From NCBI GenBank assembly GCA_963711035.1, contig CAVQCN010000003.1, positions 186,001 to 250,000 on the forward strand: a DNA stretch of 64,000 nucleotides, in the 5' to 3' direction. The translations under genes were made by a program, and so were the position numbers. This DNA is from WHTK01 sp963711035. GTDB lineage: Bacteria > Chloroflexota > Dehalococcoidia > DSTF01 > WHTK01. Under the pieces are notes generated by a model. It was given only the letters and a program-made list of their open reading frames with translations, did no database searches and was not told the DNA's origin. Shown one piece after another: positions 1 through 7,653 of this stretch. Position 1 is the stretch's first letter; the number at the start of each line of letters is the position of its first letter.

Positions 1-890
1 AGCAGGGTCACGACCCGCTTGCCGGGGCCGAGCGTCTTGGCCACACGGAGCGCCGCAACGACGTTCGCGCCGGCCGAAATGCCGACCAGCAGCCCCTCGG
101 TGCGCGCCAGCTGTCGCGACATGTCCATCGCCTCGTCGTCCTTGATGGCGATGAGCTGGTCGTAGATCTCACGGTTGAGGACGCTCGGCACGAAGCTGGC
201 GCCGATGCCCTGGATCGCGTGCAGACCCGCCTTGCCGCCGCCCAATACGGGCGACTTCGCCGGTTCCACGGCGACGACCTGCAGCGCCGGCACCTTCTGC
301 TTCAGCACCTCGCCGACGCCGGTAATCGTGCCGCCGGTGCCGACGCCGGCTACGAACGCGTCGACGCGCCCTTGCGTGTCGCGCAGGATCTCCAGCGCCG
401 TCGTGCGGCGGTGCGCCTCCGGGTTGGCGGGGTTGTTGAACTGCTGAGGCATGAAGTAGTCGCGGTTCTTCGCCACCATCTCCTCCGCGGCGAACACGGC
501 GCCCGTCATGCCCTCGATGGCCGGTGTCAGCACCAGCTGGGCGCCGTAGCGCTGCAGCAGCTTGCGCCGCTCCGCGCTCATGTCGTCCGGCATCGTCAGG
601 ATCAGGTTGTAGCCCTTCACTGCGGCGACGAGCGCCAGGCCGATGCCCGTATTGCCGCTGGTGGGCTCCACGATGGTGGCGCCGGGCTTCAGTAGCCCCT
701 TCTCTTCGGCGTCCTCGACCATCGCGAGGGCGATGCGGTCCTTGACGCTGCCACCCGGGTTCATCGACTCGAGTTTGGCCCATATGTCGGCGCGCCCCTC
801 CGGCTGGATGCGGTTGAGCTGCACCATCGGCGTGTTGCCGATGAGGTCGAGGGCGCTGGCGGCGACGCCGCGTGCTTTCTCTGCCTGCAT
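1..890 (-). CDS. cysK: Cysteine synthase (O-acetylserine sulfhydrylase), 3' end outside window
   Basis: PLP enzyme that joins O-acetylserine and sulfide to give cysteine, the last step of sulfur assimilation. Read leftward from ATG at 890, about 296 codons are visible; with a family length near 310, only the extreme C-terminus is missing. The PLP lysine lies in GGSVKDR (K50) and the substrate loop is TSGNTG (77-82). A glycine-rich phosphate-binding loop (GVGTGGT) follows. The start sits 9 bases after the stop of the Rrf2 regulator gene, so the two are cotranscribed. Its neighbours upstream are sat, cysC and cysH. Family assignment is firm; CysK versus CysM is not separable by eye. Confidence 0.95.
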   Translation of the reverse strand, partial: MQAEKARGVAASALDLIGNTPMVQLNRIQPEGRADIWAKLESMNPGGSVKDRIALAMVEDAEEKGLLKPGATIVEPTSGNTGIGLALVAAVKGYNLILTMPDDMSAERRKLLQRYGAQLVLTPAIEGMTGAVFAAEEMVAKNRDYFMPQQFNNPANPEAHRRTTALEILRDTQGRVDAFVAGVGTGGTITGVGEVLKQKVPALQVVAVEPAKSPVLGGGKAGLHAIQGIGASFVPSVLNREIYDQLIAIKDDEAMDMSRQLARTEGLLVGISAGANVVAALRVAKTLGPGKRVVTL

Positions 891-899
891 AACGTATCC

Positions 900-1334
900 C
901 TAGATGGCGTATCGCTCGACGCTGGCGGTGCGCTCCCGCTCTGCCAGATCGGCGATTGAGATGCTTTCGAGGATGCGGACGGTCGCGGCTTCGATTTCGC
1001 ACCAGACCGGCCGCAGCGTACAGGAGGCCGTACCACGACAGCCGTTGGGGTCGTCCAGGCAGGCGATCGGCGCCAGTGAGCCTTCGAGGGCACTGATCGC
1101 CTCGCTGAGGCGCAGATCCTTCGGGTCGCGGATCAACGCGTGACCGCCCTGCGGGCCGCGCACGCTGCGGATGAAACCGGCGCGGCGCAGCGCGGTCAGC
1201 AGCTGGTCGAGATACGGCTCCGGGATCGACTGACGGCTGGCGATGGTCGAGCTCTGGATCGGCCCCTCACCGTAGTGGTGAGCCAGCTCAACCAGCGCTC
1301 GCACGCCGTAATCGCCCTTCATGGAAACCTTCAT
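900..1334 (-). CDS. Rrf2-family transcriptional regulator (IscR/CymR type)
   Basis: 144-residue DNA-binding regulator of the Rrf2 family. The N-terminus (MKVSMKGDYGVRALVELA) and the wing (RGPQGGHAL, about 59-66) are typical winged-helix Rrf2 sequence. Cysteines at 92, 99 and 105 match the spacing of the three [2Fe-2S] ligands of IscR; a fourth is at 112. In Firmicutes the cluster-less relative CymR represses sulfur genes in complex with CysK. This gene is cotranscribed with cysK and lies directly downstream of sat, so control of sulfur assimilation is the natural inference, possibly sensed through an Fe-S cluster. It may also regulate itself: see the promoter and palindrome upstream. Confidence 0.9.
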   Translation of the reverse strand: MKVSMKGDYGVRALVELAHHYGEGPIQSSTIASRQSIPEPYLDQLLTALRRAGFIRSVRGPQGGHALIRDPKDLRLSEAISALEGSLAPIACLDDPNGCRGTASCTLRPVWCEIEAATVRILESISIADLAERERTASVERYAI

Positions 1335-1371
1335 CGTCGCCGCCTGTCAAAGTTAAGTAAGTTCATCAACA

Positions 1372-1399
1372 ATAATAGCATTCGGCCGGCCGTAAACAA
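1372..1399 (-). promoter_or_regulatory. Putative sigma-70 promoter of the rrf2-cysK unit
   Basis: On the minus strand a TTGTTT -35 (1394-1399) and a TATTAT -10 (1372-1377) are separated by 16 bases, about 40 bases ahead of the regulator ATG. The segment is clearly AT-richer than the surrounding genes. It lies in the 158-base gap after sat, which suggests that rrf2-cysK can be transcribed apart from cysH-cysC-sat. Confidence 0.55.
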
Positions 1400-1405
1400 G
1401 GCCTG

Positions 1406-1424
1406 CACTGTAAATTTTACTGTG
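1406..1424. promoter_or_regulatory. 19-bp operator-like palindrome upstream of rrf2
   Basis: CACTGTAAATTTTACTGTG is symmetrical about base 1415: 8 of 9 base pairs match and only a T-T pair breaks the symmetry. It sits just upstream of the -35 of the rrf2 promoter. Rrf2 proteins bind short AT-rich dyads, so it is a good candidate for the site of the neighbouring regulator, but binding is inferred only from position and symmetry. Confidence 0.45.
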
Positions 1425-1492
1425 TATTTCGAGCGTTAGCCGCGGGCGCGGCAATCACAGCAGCGCGAATCGGGAGTGATGCGGGTCAGCAG

Positions 1493-2656
1493 TTAGACCC
1501 CGGCGCGAGCGGCGTCGATCAGAATCTGCGCCACCTCGGGACGGCTGAACTCGACGGGCGGCACCTCGCCGGCCGCCAGCATCTCGCGTACACGAGTGCC
1601 GGAGAGGCTGACGTGCTGCTCGTTGTCGTGCGGGCAGGTCTTCGCCGTGCCCATCGAGCCGCAGGCGCGGCAGAAGAAGCTGTTCTCGAAGAACAGGGGC
1701 GTGATGCCGAGCTCGCCGGGTTGGAACTCGCGGAAGATGTGCTGTGCGTCGTACGTGCCGTAGTAGCTGCCGACGCCGGCGTGGTCGCGGCCCACGATGA
1801 AGTGGGAGCAGCCGTAGTTCTTGCGCACGATGGCGTGGAAGATCGCCTCGCGCGGGCCGGCGTAGCGCATCGCTGCCGGGAACACGGAGAGCAGCACGCG
1901 GTCCGCGGGGTAGTAGCCATCGATCAGCGTCTCGTAGCAGGCCATGCGCACGTCGGCGGGGATGTCGTCGTTCTTGGTAGCGCCGACCAGCGGGTGCAGC
2001 AGTAGGCCGTCGACCATCTCCAGGGCCGTCTTCTGGATGTACTCGTGGGCCCGATGCACCGGGTTGCGCGTCTGGAAGCCGACTATTGTCTTCCAACCCC
2101 GCTCCTCGAAGGCGGCGCGCGTCTCCTTGGGGTCGCGGCGGTGCTCCAGGAACTGCGTGTGCTGTTGGCGCTGGAAGACGCGAACGGGGCCGCCCAGAGC
2201 GATCTCGTCCTGCCCGTAGACTGCTGCGACGCCGGGGTGCTGCTCCTCGTCCGTGCGATAGACGAGGCGAGCTTCCTCCTGCTTGTCGTAAACGTACGTT
2301 TCCTCGACTTGCATGACCGCGATCGGGTTGCCCGTCTCGTCGGCGAGGGCGATCTCGTTGCCTTCGATACCGCGCGCGAAATCACGCGTGGCCGTGACCG
2401 TGATCGGCAGTGACCAGGGCTCGCCTCTCATGAGGTGCATGTCTTTGACGACGGTGCGATAGTCGGTGCTCGTGAGGAAGCCGGGCAGCGGGCTGAACGC
2501 GCCCACCGCGAGCATTTCGAGGTCGGAGAGCGATCGGGTCGAGAGCGGCAGGCGAGGCAGGCCCTTCGCCTTGTCCGCCAACTGCTGCACCTCGGCGCCT
2601 TCGGCCAGGCGGTTCACTAGCGTGCCGCCATGGGGCGCAATCAGTCCGTCGCTCAT
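1493..2656 (-). CDS. sat: Sulfate adenylyltransferase (ATP sulfurylase, Sat type)
   Basis: Activates sulfate with ATP to adenylyl sulfate (APS) and pyrophosphate in the cytoplasm. 387 residues, the length of the homomeric Sat type rather than CysDN. The nucleotide-binding motif QTRNPVHRAHE is at 195-205 and GRDHAG at 289-294. A zinc-type cluster C329, C332, C341, H343 is present, as in bacterial Sat proteins. There is no C-terminal APS kinase domain; the kinase is the separate gene 38 bases upstream. It follows cysH and cysC in the same direction and probably shares their transcript. Confidence 0.96.
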   Translation of the reverse strand: MSDGLIAPHGGTLVNRLAEGAEVQQLADKAKGLPRLPLSTRSLSDLEMLAVGAFSPLPGFLTSTDYRTVVKDMHLMRGEPWSLPITVTATRDFARGIEGNEIALADETGNPIAVMQVEETYVYDKQEEARLVYRTDEEQHPGVAAVYGQDEIALGGPVRVFQRQQHTQFLEHRRDPKETRAAFEERGWKTIVGFQTRNPVHRAHEYIQKTALEMVDGLLLHPLVGATKNDDIPADVRMACYETLIDGYYPADRVLLSVFPAAMRYAGPREAIFHAIVRKNYGCSHFIVGRDHAGVGSYYGTYDAQHIFREFQPGELGITPLFFENSFFCRACGSMGTAKTCPHDNEQHVSLSGTRVREMLAAGEVPPVEFSRPEVAQILIDAARAGV

Positions 2657-2694
2657 GGGTTCGTACTCCTCGTCAGTTGGATAGGGGCGTGTGG

Positions 2695-3243
2695 CTAGGC
2701 ACGTGCTGCGGCGGGCTGCAGGTAACCGCGGTTCTCGAGCAGGTTGAGGATCTTCTCGAGGCTTTCCTCAACCGTCTCGAGCTCCGTATCGACGATGACG
2801 TCCGGGCTGAGCGGCTCCTCGTACGGGTCCGAGATGCCGGTGAAGTTCTGGATCTCGCCGCGCAGGGCCTTCTCGTAGAGGCCCTTGACGTCGCGCCGGG
2901 TGAGCTCATCGATGCTGCATTTGGCGTAGACCTCGATGAAGTCGCCAATCAGGGTGCGGTTCTGGTCGCGGATCCCGCGGTAGGGCGAGATCGCGGCAGT
3001 GATCACGGCAACGCCGTTGCGGCTGAGCAAATGGGCGACGAAGCCGATGCGCAGGATGTTGGTGTCGCGGTCTTCCTTGCTGAAGCCGAGGCCCTTGCTC
3101 AGGTTGGTGCGCACCACGTCGCCGTCCAGGATCTCGACGCGGTGACCGCGCTCTTTCAGGGCCGGCTCCAGGGCCTGGGCCAGCGTCGACTTGCCGGCGC
3201 CGGACAGGCCGGTGAACCAGATCGTGAAACCGCGTTCCGTCAC
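2695..3243 (-). CDS. cysC: Adenylylsulfate kinase
   Basis: Phosphorylates APS to PAPS. 182 residues. The Walker A motif GLSGAGKST is at 12-20, and the APS-kinase signatures LDGDVVR and ISPYR follow. I chose GTG at 3243 because a perfect AGGAGG lies 6 bases upstream of it; an open frame continues upstream but overlaps cysH in another frame and has no family similarity. The gene lies between cysH and sat. It is needed if the downstream reductase uses PAPS, and otherwise may serve sulfation. Confidence 0.95.
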   Translation of the reverse strand: MTERGFTIWFTGLSGAGKSTLAQALEPALKERGHRVEILDGDVVRTNLSKGLGFSKEDRDTNILRIGFVAHLLSRNGVAVITAAISPYRGIRDQNRTLIGDFIEVYAKCSIDELTRRDVKGLYEKALRGEIQNFTGISDPYEEPLSPDVIVDTELETVEESLEKILNLLENRGYLQPAAARA

Positions 3244-3290
3244 AAGTTGCCTCCTGATGTTTGTGTGATTCGTGGGCTGCGCGAGGGCGT

Positions 3291-4040
3291 TTAGGCGTCT
3301 TGCTCGCTCTCGGCGTGCAGAACCTCCACCGTGCCTTCCTGGATGCCGCATTCCGTCTTGTCGAAGCCGGACCAGCGGCCGGAGCGCGGGTCCTCGCCGG
3401 CCTGGACGGGGCGGGTGCAGTAGGTGCAGCCGATGCTGGGGTAGTTGCGGTCGTGCAGCTCGTTGTAGGGCACGTCGTTGCTGACGATGTAGCTCCATAC
3501 CTGCCGCTCGCTCCACGCAGCCAGCGGGTTGATCTTCACGAGGTTGAATTTCGAATCCCATTCGACGACGCCGATTTCCCGCCGCGTCGAGGACTGGTCG
3601 CGGCGCATGCCGGCGATCCAGGCCGTCTTGTCGTCCAGGGCGCGGTGGTTGGGCTCGACCTTGCGGATCTCGCAGCAGGCGTCCGGGTCGCGCGACCAGA
3701 GGGCATCGCCGTGCTTCTCGGCCTGCTCAGCCGGCGTCAGCAGCGACTTGTAGCCGACGGGCTTGAAGCCGTAGCGCTGCTCACAGACGTCCCGCAGGCG
3801 GTAGGTCTCGGGGAACAGGAAGTCGGTGTCGAGGTAGAAGACTTCGACGGTCGGGTCGAGCTTCATGACCATGTCGAGCAACACCATGCCGGACGGTCCG
3901 CCGAAGCTGCAGGCCATCGTCAGGCCGGGCTGGAATTCGCTCGCGGCCCAGCGCAGGATGTCCTGCGCTTCTTTGCCCTCCATCGCGGCGTTGAAGCGCT
4001 GGATCGTCGCCTGATCGTAGGTCTTGGTGCTTCCGGCCAT
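3291..4040 (-). CDS. cysH: Phosphoadenylyl-/adenylyl-sulfate reductase (CysH), Fe-S type
   Basis: Reduces (P)APS to sulfite with thioredoxin or glutaredoxin. 249 residues. The four [4Fe-4S] ligands of the APS-reductase type are present: CC at 122-123 and CxxC at 205/208. The redox cysteine is C231 in ECGIQ; the family consensus there is ECGLH, so the final residue is unusual. First gene of the block, with a strong promoter upstream. The cluster cysteines favour APS as substrate, although B. subtilis CysH shows such enzymes can also use PAPS, which would fit the neighbouring cysC. No sulfite reductase is in the window. Confidence 0.94.
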   Translation of the reverse strand: MAGSTKTYDQATIQRFNAAMEGKEAQDILRWAASEFQPGLTMACSFGGPSGMVLLDMVMKLDPTVEVFYLDTDFLFPETYRLRDVCEQRYGFKPVGYKSLLTPAEQAEKHGDALWSRDPDACCEIRKVEPNHRALDDKTAWIAGMRRDQSSTRREIGVVEWDSKFNLVKINPLAAWSERQVWSYIVSNDVPYNELHDRNYPSIGCTYCTRPVQAGEDPRSGRWSGFDKTECGIQEGTVEVLHAESEQDA

Positions 4041-4081
4041 GCGATCGCTCCACTAGTCGATAAAGACGATCAAGTTTGTCA

Positions 4082-4110
4082 AGAATAGGGAGGCAAACGG
4101 CGATTGTCAA
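4082..4110 (-). promoter_or_regulatory. Promoter of the cysH-cysC-sat operon
   Basis: On the minus strand a consensus TTGACA -35 (4105-4110) and a TATTCT -10 (4082-4087) are exactly 17 bases apart, about 42 bases before the cysH ATG. A second TTGACA (4077-4082) overlaps the -10 and could be part of a regulator site. No riboswitch-like structure was recognised in this leader. Confidence 0.7.
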
Positions 4111-4146
4111 TGTGCAATCGATCACAAATCGGAAATTCTGGGGTCG

Positions 4147-4857
4147 TTACGGCGTGGCGATGGCCTCGCGTACGCGGTCGGGGTAGTCGGTGATCACGCC
4201 ATCGAGGCCGGAGGTGAGGCGTCGCTCGTCCAGGGCGAACTCCTGGTGGTAGGAGTAGACGCGCAGGCTGAGGTGATGGGCCGCAGCCACGAACTCCTCA
4301 TCGATTGCGTGCCAGTGAGCCGATACGGCACGGGCACCCAGCTGCGCGGCCTGGGCGAGAAACGCCAGCTTGCCGGCTGGATCGATGACGTCCTTGAGGT
4401 AGGCGACCTCGACCATCGGCGCTTGGCGAACGGCGTAACGAACGGCGCGGGCGCTCGTGCACCAGACGAGGACTCGCCGCTCCATGCCCCGTCGCTTGAT
4501 TGCGCGTATCAGGGAGCGGATCGCCCACGGCGTCTTGACGTCGACCGCAAGCAGCATCTCGGGCGGCAGTGCGTCCAGCGCCTCGTTCAGCGACGGCACG
4601 CGGCCACCGCCGGCCAGCTCCTGGCGCCGCACGATCTTGCCCGGCGTCATCTCCATGGGCAGCGGCCAGCCCGTCGTGCGGCTCATGGTCCAGTCGTGCA
4701 TGAGGAAAGGGCGCTGGTCCAGGCTGAGGCGCAGATCGATCTCGACGCCGTCGGCGCCGAGGGCGGCGGATCGCTCGATGCCTTCCAGGCTGTTCTCAGG
4801 TGCGTCCTTGGGACAGGTGCGGTGGGCGATGATGAGCGGGAACATAGCGCCCCTCAT
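4147..4857 (-). CDS. Glycerophosphodiester phosphodiesterase family protein
   Basis: Hydrolyses glycerophosphodiesters to glycerol 3-phosphate and an alcohol. The GDPD catalytic set is present near the N-terminus: AHR (His-Arg pair), PENSLEG, VEIDLRLS (metal-binding Glu and Asp) and MHD. About 236 residues, the cytosolic UgpQ-like size, with no signal peptide. Start is ambiguous: GTG at 4869, ATG at 4857 and ATG at 4845 are in frame. The ATG at 4857 has GAGGGG about 5 bases upstream. Divergent from the Nudix gene at 4944. Confidence 0.9.
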   Translation of the reverse strand: MRGAMFPLIIAHRTCPKDAPENSLEGIERSAALGADGVEIDLRLSLDQRPFLMHDWTMSRTTGWPLPMEMTPGKIVRRQELAGGGRVPSLNEALDALPPEMLLAVDVKTPWAIRSLIRAIKRRGMERRVLVWCTSARAVRYAVRQAPMVEVAYLKDVIDPAGKLAFLAQAAQLGARAVSAHWHAIDEEFVAAAHHLSLRVYSYHQEFALDERRLTSGLDGVITDYPDRVREAIATP

Positions 4858-4943
4858 TGTACCCCTCACTGGCTAGAGGGCCGCCCTCGGGTATGCTGCG
4901 GATGTCATGAGAATTCCTGCTCTCGTTCTTACCCGTCGCTCAC

Positions 4944-5498
4944 ATGGTTGAATCGAACCCCTGGCAGACGCTCTCATCGGAGCTCAAGTTCTCGACGCCG
5001 TGGATCGACGTGACCGAGCATAAGGTGATCAACCCGGCGGGGCGGCCCGGTATCTACGGCACGGTGCACTACCGCAACCTCGCGCTCGGCATCGTCGCCC
5101 TGGATGACGAGGGCTACACCTGGCTCGTTGGGCAGTATCGCTTTCCTCTGGAACGCTACTCCTGGGAGATTCCGGAAGGCGGCGGCGATCCGGCGGTCGA
5201 GCCGCTGGTTGGTGCGCAGCGCGAGCTCAAGGAAGAGACCGGCATCGAGGCGCGAGAGTGGAGGCTGCTCATGGAGATGGACCTCTCGAACTCCGTCTCG
5301 GACGAACACGCGCACATCTATCTGGCGACGGGCCTCAGCTTCGGCGAGCCGGAGCCGGAGGAGACGGAGCAGCTGCAGGTGCGGCGCTTGCCGCTGGACG
5401 AAGCCGTCGCCATGGCCCTCGACGGCCGCATCGGCGATGCGATGTCGGTGGCGGCGCTGCTGCGCGTCCGGCTGCTGCAGCTCGCCGGCGAGCTTTGA
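4944..5498 (+). CDS. Nudix hydrolase, ADP-ribose pyrophosphatase-like
   Basis: 184 residues. The Nudix core RELKEETG is at 93-100, preceded by the EIPEGGGD segment typical of ADP-ribose and nucleoside-diphosphate-sugar pyrophosphatases (NudF group). The N-terminal strand region (YRNLALGIVALDDEG) fits the same group. The spacing of the first half of the Nudix box is one residue off the textbook pattern, which occurs in this subfamily. Likely a housecleaning enzyme for ADP-ribose or related nucleotides; the exact substrate cannot be read from the sequence. The gap to ilvD is 70 bases. Confidence 0.88.
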   Translation: MVESNPWQTLSSELKFSTPWIDVTEHKVINPAGRPGIYGTVHYRNLALGIVALDDEGYTWLVGQYRFPLERYSWEIPEGGGDPAVEPLVGAQRELKEETGIEAREWRLLMEMDLSNSVSDEHAHIYLATGLSFGEPEPEETEQLQVRRLPLDEAVAMALDGRIGDAMSVAALLRVRLLQLAGEL

Positions 5499-5568
5499 GC
5501 CGCGAGGCCATCCCTTTCCCAACCTGGGTGCCCTGCCATACGATGCTGCCAGCAGAAGGAGCAGAGTT

Positions 5569-7251
5569 ATGACTACGACCGATACCGATACCCGTGCTCA
5601 CAGCCGCGTCATGCTCGACGGCGCCGGCCGCGCGCCTGCGCGTGCCATGCTGTACGCCACCGGCCTCACCGAGGAAGACCTTTCGAAGCCGTTGATCGGC
5701 ATCGCCAACACCTGGATCGAGATCGGGCCCTGCAACTTCCACCTGCGCCGCCTGGCCGAGCGCGTCAAGGAAGGCGTGCGCGCTGCCGGCGGCACGCCCC
5801 TCGAGTTCAACATGCCCGTCATCTCTGACGGCATCACCATGGGTACCGAGGGCATGAAGGCCTCGCTGGTCAGCCGCGAGATCATCGCCGACTCCATAGA
5901 GCTCGTGGCGCGCGGCCACTCCCTCGACGGCATCGTCGCGATCTCGGCCTGCGACAAGACGAACCCGGGCTGCCTGATGGCGCTTGCGCGCCTCAACCTG
6001 CCCTCCGTCATGCTCTACGGCGGCTCCATCGCCCCTGGCAGCTTCGAGGGCCGCGACGTGACGATCGTGGACGTCTTCGAGGCGGTGGGCGCCTACTCCG
6101 CCGGCAAGATGACGATCGAGCAGCTGCGCGAGCTGGAGGGCGTCGCCTGTCCCGGCCCCGGCGCTTGCGGCGGCCAGTACACCGCCAACACGATGGCCAT
6201 GTCGATGGAAGTGCTGGGCATGTCGGTCATGGGCAGCGCCTCGATCCCAGCCATGGACTCGCACAAGGACGACATTGCCTACGAGACCGGCCGTCAGGTA
6301 ATGGAGGTGCTGCGTCAGAACATCCGCCCCCGCGACGTCATCACGCGTGCCTCGCTGGAGAACGCCATCGCCTCGATCGCGGCCAGCGGCGGCTCCACGA
6401 ACGGCGTGCTGCACTTCCTCGCCATCGCGCGCGAAGCCGAGGTGGACCTGACGATCGATGACTTCGACCGCATCAGTAGCAGCACGCCGATGCTGGCCGA
6501 CATGAAGCCGGGCGGCCGCTACGTCGCGACGGACCTCTATGCCGCCGGCGGTGTCCGCCTCATGGCCAAGCGCATGCTCGAAGCGGGTGTTTTGCACCCC
6601 GAGCCGCTGACTGTGACCGGCAAGACGATCGGTGAGGAAGCGCAATCGGCGGTGGAGACGCCCGGCCAGAAGGTGATCATGCCGGCGGACAGGCCGCTCA
6701 AGCCCACGGGCGGCCTGGTGATACTCAAAGGCAACCTGGCGCCGGAAGGCTGCGTCATTAAAGTCGCCGGCCACGAGCGCATGCTGCATCGCGGTCCGGC
6801 CCGCGTTTTCGACCGCGAAGAAGACGCCTTCGAGGCGGTGCAGGCGCGGCAGATCAAGGAGAACGACGTCGTCGTCATCCGTTATGAGGGGCCGAAGGGC
6901 GGTCCCGGTATGCGGGAGATGCTCGGCGTGACGGCGGCCATCGTCGGCCAGGGGCTGGGCGAGAGCGTGGCGCTGCTCACAGACGGCCGCTTCTCCGGCG
7001 GCACGCACGGCCTGATGGTCGGTCACGTGGCGCCGGAAGCCGCAGTCGGCGGTCCGATTGCGGCCGTGCGCGAGGGCGACATCATCACCTTCGACGTGGA
7101 GAACCGCCGCCTCGACGTCGGCATCAGTGAGGACGAGATGCAGCGCCGCCTGGCCGCGTGGGCGCCGCCGGAACCGAACTACAAGACCGGCGTCTTCGCC
7201 AAGTACGCCAAGCTGGTCTCGTCTTCCTCCGAGGGCGCCATCACACGCTAG
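5569..7251 (+). CDS. ilvD: Dihydroxy-acid dehydratase
   Basis: Dehydrates dihydroxy-isovalerate and -methylvalerate in valine and isoleucine synthesis. 560 residues, normal length. Iron-sulfur cysteines are in IGPCNFH, SACDKTNPGC and GPGACGGQYTANT; the C-terminal TDGRFSGGTHG is the family signature. I chose ATG at 5569, with AGAAGGAG just upstream; the open frame continues upstream to 5104 but there overlaps the Nudix gene in a different frame. No other ilv gene is nearby, so it is an isolated biosynthetic gene here. Confidence 0.97.
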   Translation: MTTTDTDTRAHSRVMLDGAGRAPARAMLYATGLTEEDLSKPLIGIANTWIEIGPCNFHLRRLAERVKEGVRAAGGTPLEFNMPVISDGITMGTEGMKASLVSREIIADSIELVARGHSLDGIVAISACDKTNPGCLMALARLNLPSVMLYGGSIAPGSFEGRDVTIVDVFEAVGAYSAGKMTIEQLRELEGVACPGPGACGGQYTANTMAMSMEVLGMSVMGSASIPAMDSHKDDIAYETGRQVMEVLRQNIRPRDVITRASLENAIASIAASGGSTNGVLHFLAIAREAEVDLTIDDFDRISSSTPMLADMKPGGRYVATDLYAAGGVRLMAKRMLEAGVLHPEPLTVTGKTIGEEAQSAVETPGQKVIMPADRPLKPTGGLVILKGNLAPEGCVIKVAGHERMLHRGPARVFDREEDAFEAVQARQIKENDVVVIRYEGPKGGPGMREMLGVTAAIVGQGLGESVALLTDGRFSGGTHGLMVGHVAPEAAVGGPIAAVREGDIITFDVENRRLDVGISEDEMQRRLAAWAPPEPNYKTGVFAKYAKLVSSSSEGAITR

Positions 7252-7653
7252 CGGGCTGCTAAGAAGATCGGACGACGATCCTTCGTTCGGCTCTCCGCAG
7301 GAGTCCGGAGTCCTTCGGGCAAGACGAACGGGATTTCGATTCCTTTCGTGGTGAGCCTGTCGAACTACGGCTTGTGCAAGAGGGTCTCCAGCCGCGACAT
7401 ATATCCCTCTCCGCACATTTGTGGAGCCGGCCTCGCTTTGAACTCGTCCAGAGAGATGCTGTACACGATTTGCGTCTATGCGCCGGCGGCGCGAGGATGA
7501 TGGTGCGAGCTACCTTCGTTTATTGGACGCAAGGCCCTCGGCGATAGCACGGGTACTGGTTTACGGCACAATTGTTCGTGAAACATATGTCCTTGGCCGG
7601 AGGGGATGCGCACGTTAAGATAGAAAAGCCCCGTTGATTACTAGAAATTATTC
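7252..7653. other. 402-base intergenic region between ilvD and the ClC gene
   Basis: No open frame with recognisable protein. It contains a segment at about 7347-7366 (GTGGTGAGCCTGTCGAAC) resembling an extragenic palindromic repeat common in GC-rich genomes, but only one copy was found in the window. The right end is AT-rich and carries the ClC promoter. Confidence 0.5.
7593..7621 (+). promoter_or_regulatory. Putative promoter of the ClC gene
   Basis: TTGGCC (7593-7598) and TAAGAT (7616-7621) are separated by 17 bases, giving a leader of about 26 bases before ATG 7654. The leader lacks a clear ribosome-binding site. The match is moderate. Confidence 0.4.

Noticed and set aside
7347..7366. 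Fragment resembling a common extragenic palindromic repeat
   Set aside because: Only one copy was found in the window, so a repeat family cannot be shown.
5335..7416. 693-codon open frame antisense to ilvD
   Set aside because: His/Arg/Ala-rich shadow with no family features; ilvD on the other strand is certain.
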